A DNA stretch of 64,000 nt from Actinotalea subterranea (GTDB lineage Bacteria; Actinomycetota; Actinomycetes; Actinomycetales; Cellulomonadaceae), in assembly GCF_008364845.1 (NCBI RefSeq), contig NZ_VTTP01000003.1, positions 62,001 to 126,000 of the forward strand, given 5' to 3'. Under the pieces are notes generated by a model that searched no databases, had not been told where the DNA came from, and was given only the letters and a program-made list of their open reading frames with translations. A program made the position numbers and the translations under genes. Of this stretch, positions 11,133-19,909 are shown piece by piece. Each line of letters begins with the position of its first letter. The stretch's first letter is position 1.

Positions 11133-12698
11133 GTGGACGAGACAGGGGAGCATGTCGTGCTCGGTGTGGTGAACGACGCCGGTCAGGGCGCCGTGGTGCT
11201 GGGGTTTCCGTGGTGGCTCCAGGTCACCCACTTCGTGAACTTCCTGTTCCTCGGCCTGCTGATCCGGTCAGGGTGGGAGGTGCTCGCGTCGCACCCGCGC
11301 CTGTACTGGCGTAACGACTGCGGCCCGGGCACGGAGTGGCTCAAGTTCACCAGGGACGAGGTGCCCAGCGAGATCGGGGCCTTCACGGCTCGCGACGACC
11401 AACGCAGCCTGCACCCGATGGTCTCCCTGCCGGGTCGCGGGAAGATCGGCATCGGGCGGGCGTGGCACGGGCTCGTCACTGGCCTGTGGATCCTCAACGG
11501 CCTGGTCTACGTCGTGCTGCTCTTCGCCACCGGCCAGTGGCGGCGCATCGTGCCGACGTCGTGGGATGTCTTCGGGCAGGCGTGGGAGTCGGCGAAGATC
11601 TACGCGACGTTCGCCGTGCCCTCCCTCGAGCACTTCAACCCATACGACGGGCTGCAGAAGCTCGGCTACTTCGCCGTGATCTTCATCCTCGCGCCGCTCA
11701 TGATCGCCACGGGCGCGGCCATGTCACCCGCGATCGCGGGCCGGTTCCCCTGGTACCCGCGGCTCTTCGGCGGACGGCAGGCCGCCCGGTCGATCCACTT
11801 CCTCGGCATGGCCGCGTTCCTCGGGTTCACGCTCATGCACGTGACGCTCGTCCTCCTCGTGCATCCCGAGCACAACCTCGTGCACATGATGATGGGTGAG
11901 ACGGAGTTCCGCCGGGCCCTGGTCGCCCAGGCGATCATCCGCGTGATCCTCGGGGTGACGGTCGTCGTCATGCTGTGGATCCTCGCGTCCTACTGGTCCC
12001 TCGCTGACCTGCGCCGGTCCCAGCGGCTGCTCTACCGTCTCCAGCGGCCGTTCAAGCGGCTGCTCCCGCGGGCGACCCGGCAGCGGACCGCCTACACCGA
12101 GGCGGACATCTCGCCCTTCCACTGGGTCAACACCCGCCCGCCGGACGCGAACCAGTCCCCGGACTGGCTCGCTCTGCGCGAGCGCGGGTTCGCCGACTAT
12201 CGCCTGGAGGTGGGTGGCCTCGTCGCCGCTCCCGCGACGTTCTCGGTCGAGGAGCTCAAGGCTCTCGCCGAGCAGGACCAGATCACCCTGCACACGTGCA
12301 TGCAGGGGTGGACGGGCATCGCGAAGTGGTCCGGCATCCCCCTCCGGGCACTCCTCGCTCAGGTGGAGCCGTTGGCGGGCGCCGAGTTCGTGATGATCGA
12401 GTCCTTCGGCACGGCGCAGCACATGGCGGACGGGCGGCCCGTCGAGCCCTACTACACGGTCCTGCCCAAGGCGGTCGCGATGGAGGACGAGACCATCCTG
12501 GCGTGGGGCATGAACGGCGCGCCCCTGCCCGAGATGTACGGGGCGCCCCTGCGCCTGCGCGTCGAGTCCATGCACGGCTACAAGATGGTCAAGTGGGTCC
12601 GGTCGGTCTCGTGGATCCGCGACTACGCCGACGTCGGCGACGGCATGGGCGGGACGCGCGAGGACTCGGGGTACCAGGACATCGACGCCCGGATCTGA
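11133..12698 (+). CDS. Cytochrome b561-like / sulfite-oxidase-fold molybdopterin fusion protein
   Basis: A 521-residue protein from GTG 11133. The first 300 residues form a hydrophobic region of about five membrane helices with histidines placed as haem ligands (THFVNFLF; RSIHFLGMAAF; TLMHVTLVLLVH), like the di-haem cytochrome b subunits of hydrogenases and formate dehydrogenases. Residues about 330-521 match the molybdopterin domain of the sulfite oxidase/MsrP superfamily; LHTCMQGWTGIAKWSGIPL near 390 supplies the conserved cysteine expected to bind molybdenum, and HGYKMVKWVRSVSWI fits the end of the fold. No Tat or Sec signal precedes the catalytic part, so its side of the membrane depends on the number of helices. 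In effect an MsrQ-like haem protein and an MsrP-like enzyme are joined in one chain. The substrate is unknown. GTG 11157 is an alternative start. Confidence 0.85.
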   Translation: MDETGEHVVLGVVNDAGQGAVVLGFPWWLQVTHFVNFLFLGLLIRSGWEVLASHPRLYWRNDCGPGTEWLKFTRDEVPSEIGAFTARDDQRSLHPMVSLPGRGKIGIGRAWHGLVTGLWILNGLVYVVLLFATGQWRRIVPTSWDVFGQAWESAKIYATFAVPSLEHFNPYDGLQKLGYFAVIFILAPLMIATGAAMSPAIAGRFPWYPRLFGGRQAARSIHFLGMAAFLGFTLMHVTLVLLVHPEHNLVHMMMGETEFRRALVAQAIIRVILGVTVVVMLWILASYWSLADLRRSQRLLYRLQRPFKRLLPRATRQRTAYTEADISPFHWVNTRPPDANQSPDWLALRERGFADYRLEVGGLVAAPATFSVEELKALAEQDQITLHTCMQGWTGIAKWSGIPLRALLAQVEPLAGAEFVMIESFGTAQHMADGRPVEPYYTVLPKAVAMEDETILAWGMNGAPLPEMYGAPLRLRVESMHGYKMVKWVRSVSWIRDYADVGDGMGGTREDSGYQDIDARI

Positions 12699-12740
12699 CT
12701 GCGGGTGACCGCTGTCGGAGGCGATGTGGGTCTCCTCTTG

Positions 12741-15122
12741 TCAGACGACGCGCTCTGACCTCAGCACCAGGAGCGCGAGCTCGGTGCGGGACGCGACACC
12801 GAGCTTGCGGAAGATGCTCGTGAGGTGGACCTCCACCGTGCGCTCCGAGAGACCGAGGTGACGCGCCGCGAGCCGGTTCGACGTGCCGTCGGCGACGACG
12901 AGCGCGACCTCCGCCTCCCGCTCGGTCAGCGCATCGGCCCAGGTCGACTCGGCCTCGGCCGGAGCACGTCGGGCGCGCGCCGACACCGGCGCTCCTGCCA
13001 CGCGCAGCGCACCCGGATGGGGCTGTGCACGCTCCCGGAGCCGCCGGGCGAGCCGTGCGACCGCACCGGCACCGGCCCCGTCGAGGAGGCCCTCGGCGGC
13101 GCGCAGGTGCTCGATCCCCTCCTCGTCGCGCCCTGCGCGCGCGAACGCCCGCCCGACGACGAGCCGCGTGAGTCCCTGCTCGATCGGGCTGCCGGAAGGC
13201 TCGGCGGCGACCCGTTCCTCGGTGACGGCGGCGAGGTTGCCCTTGGCGACGGCGAGCCTGCCAGCGGCGCCCGGCGCGAGTGCCGCAGCGAGGTCCTCGG
13301 CGCACGGGACCTGCATGCCGGCGGTGGCCACGGGTGCCACGTGCGGCGCCGGAGTGCCCGCGGACGAGGCACCGCGCGTCGGCGACGTCGTCGGCGCCAC
13401 CGGACGGCGAGCGGAGCGGTGGAGCGGTGAGCCGGCAAGAAGCCGGACCTCCGCAGGGCGGAGCGTCGGGAGCGGAAGGGCACCCGGGCACGTCCGCTGC
13501 GCGCACAGGTCGAGCAGGGCTGCCGCTGCTGGCGCCTCGCCCTCGAGCAGCAGCGCGAGTGCCCGGTCCGTCAGGATGCCGGTGCGCACGGCCGGGCTCT
13601 GGGGCAGCGGGACGAGGCGTTCGAGTGCCTCGGCGAGGACGCCGCGCTCACCACGTGCAAGCACCGAGGCGCGACCGGCGACGACGCCTGCCGCCCCGTG
13701 GAGGCACAGACCGACCGGGAGTCGCAGCGACGCCCGGGTGATCGCCCCGAGCGCGCCGTCGAGGTTCCCGGCCCACATCTCGACGAACGCCTCGACCAGG
13801 CGGACGTGCGCCTCGACGAGAGGCGTCATCGCGCGCTCGCGGTCTCCTTGGGCGTCCGGCGCGCACTCGTGCGGCGCCCATGCCCGGTCGCCGGGGAGCG
13901 GTGCGAGCTCGGCGAGGACGGAGACGACGGCGCAGCGGGCCGCGTCGAGGTGGCCGTCGGCCGCGAGCGCGACGGCCCGAAGCACCCCGACCATGGCGCC
14001 GTGCACCGGGTCGCCGTCGTCCGGGGTCGCCGGCAGGATCGCCGGCAGGCGTCCCTCGAGGACCGCGACCGTGGCATTGGCAAGGGCCCGCGTCCCCGGT
14101 GCCACGAGGTCGTGATCCGCGTGGCCCGCCTCGCTGAGCGCCTCGCTGCCCACCGCTCGGCCGTCGGGCGTGCCTGGTGCCATGCCCTCACCCGCCCGGT
14201 CCACCTCGCCGCGCGCCGCGTGCAGCACCCGGACGACGAGGCGAGACCAGGGCGACCCGTCCCGGTCGACGATCTCCTGCGCCACCTGGCCGGTCAGGTG
14301 GCTCATGGCCACCAGCAGGGCGACGCGCAGGCCGTCCGCCTCGCCGGGCTCGCACGTGCGCAGCGCCTCACGGAGCAGGTCCGCGGCGTCCGACACGTGG
14401 CCCGCGTGCAGGGCGGCCCGGCCCGCCACGGCGACCGCGCGCGCCCGGTCGTCGCCCTCGGCGTGGCTCATGGCCTCGTGCGCCACACGCTGCGCCCACA
14501 CGGCGTCGCCTCTGGCCAGCATCCGCTCGGCGAGTGCGACGAGCGGAGGCGCGACGTCGGGCGCTCCCGCGAGGCAGGCGAGGGCGCGGTGCCACGTGGC
14601 GACGTCGCCGTTCCCGTCGTGCGCGTGGACCGCCGCGAGGCTGCGGTGGGCCGCGGTGCGCTCGGCGACGCTGGCGTCGTCGTGCACGACCGAACGGATC
14701 CGGGGGTCACGGATGCGGGCGTGCCCCGCGACAAGGTCGAGGTGGTCGACGGCGGGACCCGCCAGGAGCTCGTCGAGGGTCGTCGCCGCCCCGCGCAGCA
14801 GCACGTCCGTCCGGTCCACGACGGACACCGCCGCCACGAGGAGAACACGGCGCGCGTCGTCGGGCATCGAGGCGAGGACCGGCGCGACGCGTCGGCGAAG
14901 GGCGGGGACGGCCGGCAACGGGTCCGGCAGCAACGCCAGCCCGGCCAGCTGCTCCTCGCTCAGGAGCCGGGCGGTCTCCGTGACGGCGGCGGGGTCGCCG
15001 CCGAGCGAGGTGACGAGGAGCTCGGCGACGTGCGGGGCAAGAGGTGGGAGCTGGTGGTCCGCGAGGAGCGACAGCGCCCCGAGGGCGTCCAGGCTCGCGC
15101 CTGCACCGTCGTGCATGACCAC
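12741..15122 (-). CDS. LuxR family regulator, LAL-like but without P-loop domain
   Basis: About 793 residues if started at GTG 15122, which has a GAGGGGG sequence eight bases upstream; ATG 15116 is equally in frame. The last 65 residues are a LuxR/NarL helix-turn-helix (LTEREAEVALVVADGTSNRLA; LSERTVEVHLTSIFRKLGV). The rest is Ala/Leu-rich and helical, as in the TPR-like middle of MalT/LAL regulators, but I see no Walker A motif at the N-terminus where LAL proteins carry an ATPase. Such proteins sense ligands or partners through the helical repeats. It lies convergent with the cytochrome-molybdopterin gene, so a link is possible but unproven. Confidence 0.8.
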   Translation of the reverse strand: MVMHDGAGASLDALGALSLLADHQLPPLAPHVAELLVTSLGGDPAAVTETARLLSEEQLAGLALLPDPLPAVPALRRRVAPVLASMPDDARRVLLVAAVSVVDRTDVLLRGAATTLDELLAGPAVDHLDLVAGHARIRDPRIRSVVHDDASVAERTAAHRSLAAVHAHDGNGDVATWHRALACLAGAPDVAPPLVALAERMLARGDAVWAQRVAHEAMSHAEGDDRARAVAVAGRAALHAGHVSDAADLLREALRTCEPGEADGLRVALLVAMSHLTGQVAQEIVDRDGSPWSRLVVRVLHAARGEVDRAGEGMAPGTPDGRAVGSEALSEAGHADHDLVAPGTRALANATVAVLEGRLPAILPATPDDGDPVHGAMVGVLRAVALAADGHLDAARCAVVSVLAELAPLPGDRAWAPHECAPDAQGDRERAMTPLVEAHVRLVEAFVEMWAGNLDGALGAITRASLRLPVGLCLHGAAGVVAGRASVLARGERGVLAEALERLVPLPQSPAVRTGILTDRALALLLEGEAPAAAALLDLCAQRTCPGALPLPTLRPAEVRLLAGSPLHRSARRPVAPTTSPTRGASSAGTPAPHVAPVATAGMQVPCAEDLAAALAPGAAGRLAVAKGNLAAVTEERVAAEPSGSPIEQGLTRLVVGRAFARAGRDEEGIEHLRAAEGLLDGAGAGAVARLARRLRERAQPHPGALRVAGAPVSARARRAPAEAESTWADALTEREAEVALVVADGTSNRLAARHLGLSERTVEVHLTSIFRKLGVASRTELALLVLRSERVV

Positions 15123-15357
15123 AGCCCAGACCCCCTCGTCGGCCGTGCCGTACCGGCGGGCGGGCGACCGCGCCCCACCCTTGCACGGTCGACAGTAGCG
15201 AGGCCGGAAGGTCCGGTGAAGGGACCCAGTGACACGAGTCAATGATCAGACGACTGCCCTGGGGCACTGACGAGCGCTGGTCGGAACGAGCCCGTTGCGG
15301 CGACCATGGCCGCTAGGGTGCGGTGGTCGAGGTCGGGGTCGGCGACGAGGGGGGCTC

Positions 15358-15822
15358 GTGGCGAGGGTGTCGTCGAGCGCGACCGATCCGATCGCGCTCG
15401 GCGCGAGCATCCTCTACGCGACCGGCGCGGGGGTCGCCGTCGCGTGCGTGACAGCGGGCCTGACCACCCGGACCTGGCTGCTCGCGGCAGGTGCGTTCGT
15501 GATGCTCGTCGTCTTTGCCGCGCAGGTGCACGGGTGGACGCAGGCTGCGCGGTGCCGCATCACCGTCGACGAAGGTGCCGTGCTGCGGGCGGGTCCGCTC
15601 GGGTGGCGCGTCGCGCGCACCGACGTCGAGCACTGGGAGACGGTCGAGGCGCTGGGCCGGACGTACCTGGCGGTGGTGCCGCGTGCACACCCCCCGCGGA
15701 CCGCGATGTCTCGTGCCCTGCTCGGGTCGTCGATGCCGAAGGGGTCGGTGGTGGGGCCGCTCGCCGCGCGCTCCGTCGAGGCGGTCCGCGAGGCTCTCGT
15801 CGTCCCCGGTCGGTGCAGCTAG
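15358..15822 (+). CDS. Small membrane protein of unknown function, PH-like tail
   Basis: A 154-residue protein from GTG 15358 with GAGGGGG just upstream. Two hydrophobic segments at about 14-36 and 40-60 should form a membrane hairpin. A soluble C-terminal half (ARCRITVDEGAVLRAGPLGWRVARTDVEHWE) resembles the small bacterial PH-like domains that follow two-helix anchors. It is divergent from the LuxR regulator. No specific function is recognised. Confidence 0.72.
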   Translation: MARVSSSATDPIALGASILYATGAGVAVACVTAGLTTRTWLLAAGAFVMLVVFAAQVHGWTQAARCRITVDEGAVLRAGPLGWRVARTDVEHWETVEALGRTYLAVVPRAHPPRTAMSRALLGSSMPKGSVVGPLAARSVEAVREALVVPGRCS

Positions 15823-15877
15823 CCCGCGCCGAGCGCCGGCTCGGCGCTGGTGCACATGTGGAGGGGGTGGTGGCACC

Positions 15878-16285
15878 GTGAAGCTCCTCGTGATGTCGCC
15901 GATCGGGGCGACGCTCGTCGACGGACCGACGCTCGTGGCCGCGGCGGTGGAGCAGTTTGGGGCGAAGGCGCGCGCGCAGCCCTCGCCACCGGGCTGGGAG
16001 ACCGACGTCAGCATCCATGTGACGCTCGAACGCGACAGCCTCGGGTTGTTCCACTTCGCCGACAACAGACTGGGCAGCTTCGAGTCCGGCAGCCTGCCCC
16101 TGCGAGAAGCAGTCGCCTGGTACCGCTCGCTGCTCCCGGCCGACTTCCCCAGACTCATCGCCTGCGACCAGGGGTGGAACGGGCACGTCGACCTCCACCA
16201 CGGGATCACCGCTCAGGAGATCGCCGACCGCTGGGTCGACCACGCCGTCGAGGGGTGGGACGCGGGCGACCCAGACCTCGGATGA
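15878..16285 (+). CDS. Hypothetical protein
   Basis: A 135-residue protein from GTG 15878 with GAGGGGG about ten bases upstream. It is a mixed alpha/beta soluble protein (VKLLVMSPIGATLVDGPTLV at the start, LIACDQGWNGHVDLHHGITA near 105) with no signal peptide or membrane segment. I do not recognise the family. The size and the Trp/Asp-rich pattern recall small immunity or SUKH-like proteins, but that is weak. It follows the membrane protein by 55 bases and could be cotranscribed with it. Confidence 0.65.
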   Translation: MKLLVMSPIGATLVDGPTLVAAAVEQFGAKARAQPSPPGWETDVSIHVTLERDSLGLFHFADNRLGSFESGSLPLREAVAWYRSLLPADFPRLIACDQGWNGHVDLHHGITAQEIADRWVDHAVEGWDAGDPDLG

Positions 16286-16382
16286 CCTCGACCATGCCGA
16301 CCGGCACGAGTGCTCGCGGCCGGGCCGCGCCTCCGCGCACCGCATCGCTCACGAGCGGAGGGGGCCGGCCGATGAGCACGCC

Positions 16383-17666
16383 GTGCGCACCCCCGATGTC
16401 GTGCCCGCATCGCACGAGGACGTCGACGCCGACGTCGACCCCGACGCCCCGCTCGGCGCGCTCCTGCGGGGCGGCGGGCTCCACTGCGTGTACCAGGCGG
16501 TCGTCGACCTCGACACCGGGGCGACCCTCGCCCACGAGGCGTTGCTCCGCGGGCCGGCAGGCACCGCGTGGGCGTCACCGTTGGTCCTGCTCGAGGCCGC
16601 GCGGGCGAGCGGCCGGCTGGTCGACGTCGAGCGGGCATCCCTGCGCGGCTCGGTCGCCGACGCGTCGAGGGGTGCGCGGGAACGGCCTACGACCCTGTTC
16701 GTCAACGTCGAACCCTCCACGCTGACCGCGCATGTCGACGTGATCCTCGAGGAGGTCGGCCGGCGGGCGCCGAACGTGCAGGTGGTCGTCGAGATCACCG
16801 AGCGCGCGCTGGCCAACGACCTCGCGGGCGTCCTCGCCGCGACGGAGCGCCTACGCATGGCCGGGTGCGCGATCGCCCTGGACGACGTCGGCGTCGCGCC
16901 CGAGTCCCTCGCTCTGATCCCCCTGCTCAGGCCCGAGGTCGTCAAGCTCGACCTCGGCCTGCTCCGCACGGTCAGCGACGTCGCGACCCTGACCGTCGCC
17001 GGCGCGGTGGGCGCCTACGCCGAGGAGTCCGGCGCCGAGGTGGTCGCCGAGGGCGTCGAGACCGCCGCCGACCTGGGGCGGGCGCGGGTGCTCGGTGCCA
17101 CGCTCGGCCAGGGCTGGTTCTGGGGCCGGGGCGAGCGCGACATCCGACCCACGACGTCCCGTCCCGAGCGGTTCGCGGCGAAGCCTCTCGACACGTCGCC
17201 GCACACGAGTCCGTACCTGCTGTGCGAGGCAGCCCGAGGCGTGCGACGTGCGCCGAAGCGTCTGCTCCTGCCGTTGTCCCTGACCCTCGAGACCATGGCG
17301 CTGCAGCAGAGGGTCCCGCCCGTCCTGCTCGCCGGGTTCGAGCATGCGCGGTTCTTCACCCCCGCCACCACCCGCCGGTTCACGGAGTACGCCGCCCGGC
17401 TACCGTTCGTCGGCGCGCTCGGGGTGGACATGCCGGCGGAGCCGGCGCCCGGGGTGCGGGGCGCGGCGCTGTCGCCACAGGACCCGCTCGCGACGGAGTG
17501 GACGGTGGTCGTGCTCGGCGCGCACACCGCGGCCGCCCTCGTCGCGCGCGAGCTCGCCGGGAGCAACCCCGACGGCGACCGCGAGTTCGACTTCGTCGTC
17601 ACCTACGACCGGGCCCTCGTCGGCGCGGCCGCGCACGCGCTCGTCGCACGCCTCGCCCTGTCGTAG
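16383..17666 (+). CDS. EAL-DICT protein, cyclic-di-GMP phosphodiesterase or sensor
   Basis: A 427-residue protein from GTG 16383. Residues about 30-255 are an EAL domain with the expected chain of metal and substrate residues: EALLRG near 53, FVNVEPS, EITERA, ALDDVG, VKLD, AEGVET and GQGW. The Phe of DDFG is Val, but the acidic pair is kept, so hydrolysis of c-di-GMP to pGpG is plausible. Residues about 280-420 match the DICT domain found in diguanylate-cyclase and two-component proteins (KRLLLPLSLTLE; PPVLLAGFEHARFF; EWTVVVLG), a presumed sensor. It has no membrane segment. Confidence 0.85.
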   Translation: MRTPDVVPASHEDVDADVDPDAPLGALLRGGGLHCVYQAVVDLDTGATLAHEALLRGPAGTAWASPLVLLEAARASGRLVDVERASLRGSVADASRGARERPTTLFVNVEPSTLTAHVDVILEEVGRRAPNVQVVVEITERALANDLAGVLAATERLRMAGCAIALDDVGVAPESLALIPLLRPEVVKLDLGLLRTVSDVATLTVAGAVGAYAEESGAEVVAEGVETAADLGRARVLGATLGQGWFWGRGERDIRPTTSRPERFAAKPLDTSPHTSPYLLCEAARGVRRAPKRLLLPLSLTLETMALQQRVPPVLLAGFEHARFFTPATTRRFTEYAARLPFVGALGVDMPAEPAPGVRGAALSPQDPLATEWTVVVLGAHTAAALVARELAGSNPDGDREFDFVVTYDRALVGAAAHALVARLALS

Positions 17667-17881
17667 CGGCTTCCCGGCGTCGAACGCTCACGCACCGCCG
17701 CCGGGCGTGCGACGGCATGGGCAGCTCGCCGCAGAACGCTGCCGCAGCACGGACCTGCGCAACCCGGAGCACCAGCGCGTCACGTGGAGCGCGCGCCGCC
17801 GCGCTCGGTCTCCTGGGTACCGTAGGCGACACCACCTTCATGCTCGGTCTCGAGACACGTCCTACTCGATGGAGTGAGCCG

Positions 17882-18097
17882 ATGAGCAACGACGGCCTCA
17901 GGATCCTCGTCGTCCTCGACGCACTGGTGATCGTCGGCTATGCGATCGTCGCCTGGGGCGCGGAGGTGTCGCCGCTCGCGCTCACGATCGCAGTCGTGGC
18001 GGCCATGGTCACCCAGATCGCGGTCGTCATCCGACCTGGACGGGCTGCGCCCGCGCCGCCACCACCTCCGGCGGGAGGCACCACCGACGTGGCGTGA
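17882..18097 (+). CDS. Small two-helix membrane protein
   Basis: A 71-residue protein from ATG 17882 with a GGAG sequence just upstream. Two hydrophobic segments (LRILVVLDALVIVGYAIVAW and LALTIAVVAAMVTQIAVVI) form a membrane hairpin, and a Pro-rich tail ends the chain. Size and layout are like many uncharacterised actinobacterial small membrane proteins. No function can be given. Confidence 0.6.
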   Translation: MSNDGLRILVVLDALVIVGYAIVAWGAEVSPLALTIAVVAAMVTQIAVVIRPGRAAPAPPPPPAGGTTDVA

Positions 18098-18193
18098 TGC
18101 GCTGAGCGCCGGGTCGACCGCGAGCCACAGCGCGGGGAACGCCATCGCTGAGGTCGGATCGGCCGAGGACGTGCGGGTCGCGCCGTGAACGGG

Positions 18194-18283
18194 CGGAGGG
18201 CAAGGGATTCGAACCCTTGAGTACGGGGTTACCGCACTAACGGTTTTCAAGACCGTCGCTTTCGGCCGCTCAGCCAGCCCTCC
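18194..18283 (-). tRNA. tRNA-Ser (anticodon UGA)
   Basis: The reverse strand folds into a 90-nt tRNA. The acceptor stem pairs GGAGGGC with GCCCTCC, the anticodon arm CGGTCTTGAAAACCG places TGA at the anticodon, a long variable arm typical of class II serine tRNAs follows, and the T arm reads GGGTTCGAATCCC. CCA is not encoded. It should read UCA and related serine codons. Confidence 0.97.
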
Positions 18284-18349
18284 CCGCGCCGTCGGGCCTC
18301 ACGGCCGGCGGCGCGCACCCATTGTGCCAGCGACGCGAGGTCGCCAGGA

Positions 18350-18760
18350 TCAGGCCTCCCACCAGCCGTCCGGCCGGCCCGGCGAGATCACGGCCAGGCC
18401 GTAGATGATCGCGACGCGGGCGAGCAGGGGGTCGTACGTGGCGACGCGGCCGACGTCGGGGTGCGCCTCGGCGATGCCCAGGTGGATCGCCGCGAACGGG
18501 GACAGGACGGTCGAGGCCATCGCCGCGGACTTCAGGGACTGGTCGAAGAAGCGGACCACCGTGATCTGCTCGGCGATCGCATGCGCCTTCTCGCGGGCCA
18601 GGGCGTCCAGCCCGTCCGCCGCACGGCGCAGCTCGGTCAGGCCCAGGGGCGAGGTCACCAGCTCGGCCGAGTGCTCGCTCGACCAGCGCAACCAGGACGC
18701 CGACTCGACGCCCGTCATCAACGACCGGCTCAGCGCCGAGCCGTCGGCGTAGGTCAGCAT
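18350..18760 (-). CDS. PIN-domain protein, VapC-like
   Basis: A 136-residue protein from ATG 18760. It opens MLTYADGSALSR, with the first PIN-domain aspartate in place, and has a conserved-looking acidic residue in LGLTELRRA and a late aspartate in VATYDPLLARVA, as in metal-dependent PIN ribonucleases such as VapC toxins. There is no antitoxin gene beside it: the upstream neighbour is more than 100 bases away and belongs to the conservon. It lies 67 bases from tRNA-Ser. It may be an orphan toxin, a housekeeping nuclease or a toxin relic. Confidence 0.75.
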   Translation of the reverse strand: MLTYADGSALSRSLMTGVESASWLRWSSEHSAELVTSPLGLTELRRAADGLDALAREKAHAIAEQITVVRFFDQSLKSAAMASTVLSPFAAIHLGIAEAHPDVGRVATYDPLLARVAIIYGLAVISPGRPDGWWEA

Positions 18761-18873
18761 TGCGGTCCGTCCTGCTCTGGCGCCCGTCGGTGTGCTCCGA
18801 GCCTAGCCACGAGCCGATCGGGGACCGACCACGACGACGGCGCGGGGCCTGGCCCACGCGCCGTCGTCGGGCG

Positions 18874-19488
18874 TCATCCGCGCAGCCGCTCCATGGCGAG
18901 CTGCACCAGAGCGATGAGCGTCTGCTTCGTGGCGGCACGCGAGCGCGCGTCCGTGTACATGAGCGGGACGTGCGGCGGGACCGACAGCGCCTCACGGACG
19001 TCGTCGAGCTGGTGCCGCGCGACGCCGTCGAAGCAGTTGACCGCGACGACGAACGGGATGCCCCGGCTCTCGAAGTAGTCGACCGCCGGGAAGCACTGGT
19101 CGAGCCGCTCGGTGTCGACCAGCACGACGGCGCCGATGGCACCGCGGACCAGGTCGTCCCACATGAACAGGAAGCGGTCCTGCCCGGGAGTGCCGAACAG
19201 GTACAGCCACAGGGAGCCCGGCAGCGCGATGCGGCCGAAGTCCATGGCGACCGTGGTCGTCGTCTTGCGGTCGGTCACGCCACCGGCGTCGTCGACGCCG
19301 ACGGAGTGCTCGGTCATCGCCGCTTCGGTGTTGAGCGGCTCGATGTCGGAGATCGAGCCGATGAAGGTCGTCTTGCCGACGGCGAAGCCACCGGCCACGA
19401 CGATCTTGACGACAGTGGGCGCAACACCCCCGCCGACGGCAGGAGTGCTGCGGTCGGTCACAGCGGTATCAGAGGGCTGAAATGCCAT
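18874..19488 (-). CDS. cvnD: Conservon Ras-like GTPase
   Basis: A 204-residue small GTPase. The P-loop GGFAVGKTTFIG, the DFGRI/FGTPGQDRF switch region and AVNCFDG guanine-specificity loop are clear; NCFD replaces the usual NKxD, which is typical of this prokaryotic family. ATG 19488 has GGAGAG eight bases upstream; a GTG nine bases earlier is possible. It overlaps the end of cvnC. In conservons the GTPase, a roadblock protein, a DUF742 protein and a sensor kinase form a membrane-linked switch complex resembling eukaryotic G-protein signalling. It is the last gene of the operon. Confidence 0.93.
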   Translation of the reverse strand: MAFQPSDTAVTDRSTPAVGGGVAPTVVKIVVAGGFAVGKTTFIGSISDIEPLNTEAAMTEHSVGVDDAGGVTDRKTTTTVAMDFGRIALPGSLWLYLFGTPGQDRFLFMWDDLVRGAIGAVVLVDTERLDQCFPAVDYFESRGIPFVVAVNCFDGVARHQLDDVREALSVPPHVPLMYTDARSRAATKQTLIALVQLAMERLRG

Positions 19489-19909
19489 TGAGAACACTCT
19501 CCAGCACGCTCAGGGACAGGGCGGGGGACTGGCCGGTGTGGACACTGACCGGCGTTGACGTGTGGACGCGGATGAACCCGGACTCGGACAGGTCCGTGAC
19601 CAGGACGCGCACCACGCCGAGCGGGAGCCGCAGCAGCGCGGACAGCTCGGCGACGGACACGAACGTGTGGGCGGCGTGCTGCAGGATCGCACGCTTCTCG
19701 GGCGGCAGGCCGTGGCTGCTGACCGCACCAGGAAGGACCTCGACGAGGGCCTCGAGGGGCAGGTCCGAGTTCGCCGCACGGACGCGACCACCGGTGACCG
19801 CGTACGGGCGCACGGTACGTGCCTCGTACTCGCCGTGGTCGTCAGCCGGGTCGGAGTGCCGACCCGGCGTCCCGAACATCTCCTCGATGTTGGACATGGG
19901 TGCAGTCAC
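19469..19909 (-). CDS. cvnC: Conservon DUF742 protein
   Basis: A 146-residue protein starting at GTG 19909, whose start overlaps the cvnB stop as GTGA; ATG 19897 is an alternative. The DUF742 region is seen in VRPYAVTGGRVRAA, the winged-helix-like PLGVVRVLVTDLSESGFIRVH and the conserved tail SVLESVLNGISAL, the last residues of which overlap cvnD. The role is scaffolding or coupling in the conservon complex; DNA binding by the winged-helix-like part is not established. Confidence 0.92.
   Translation of the reverse strand: MTAPMSNIEEMFGTPGRHSDPADDHGEYEARTVRPYAVTGGRVRAANSDLPLEALVEVLPGAVSSHGLPPEKRAILQHAAHTFVSVAELSALLRLPLGVVRVLVTDLSESGFIRVHTSTPVSVHTGQSPALSLSVLESVLNGISAL

Noticed and set aside
18194-18283. 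Integration site of a mobile element at tRNA-Ser
   Set aside because: No duplicated tRNA end, integrase or phage genes are found within the window.
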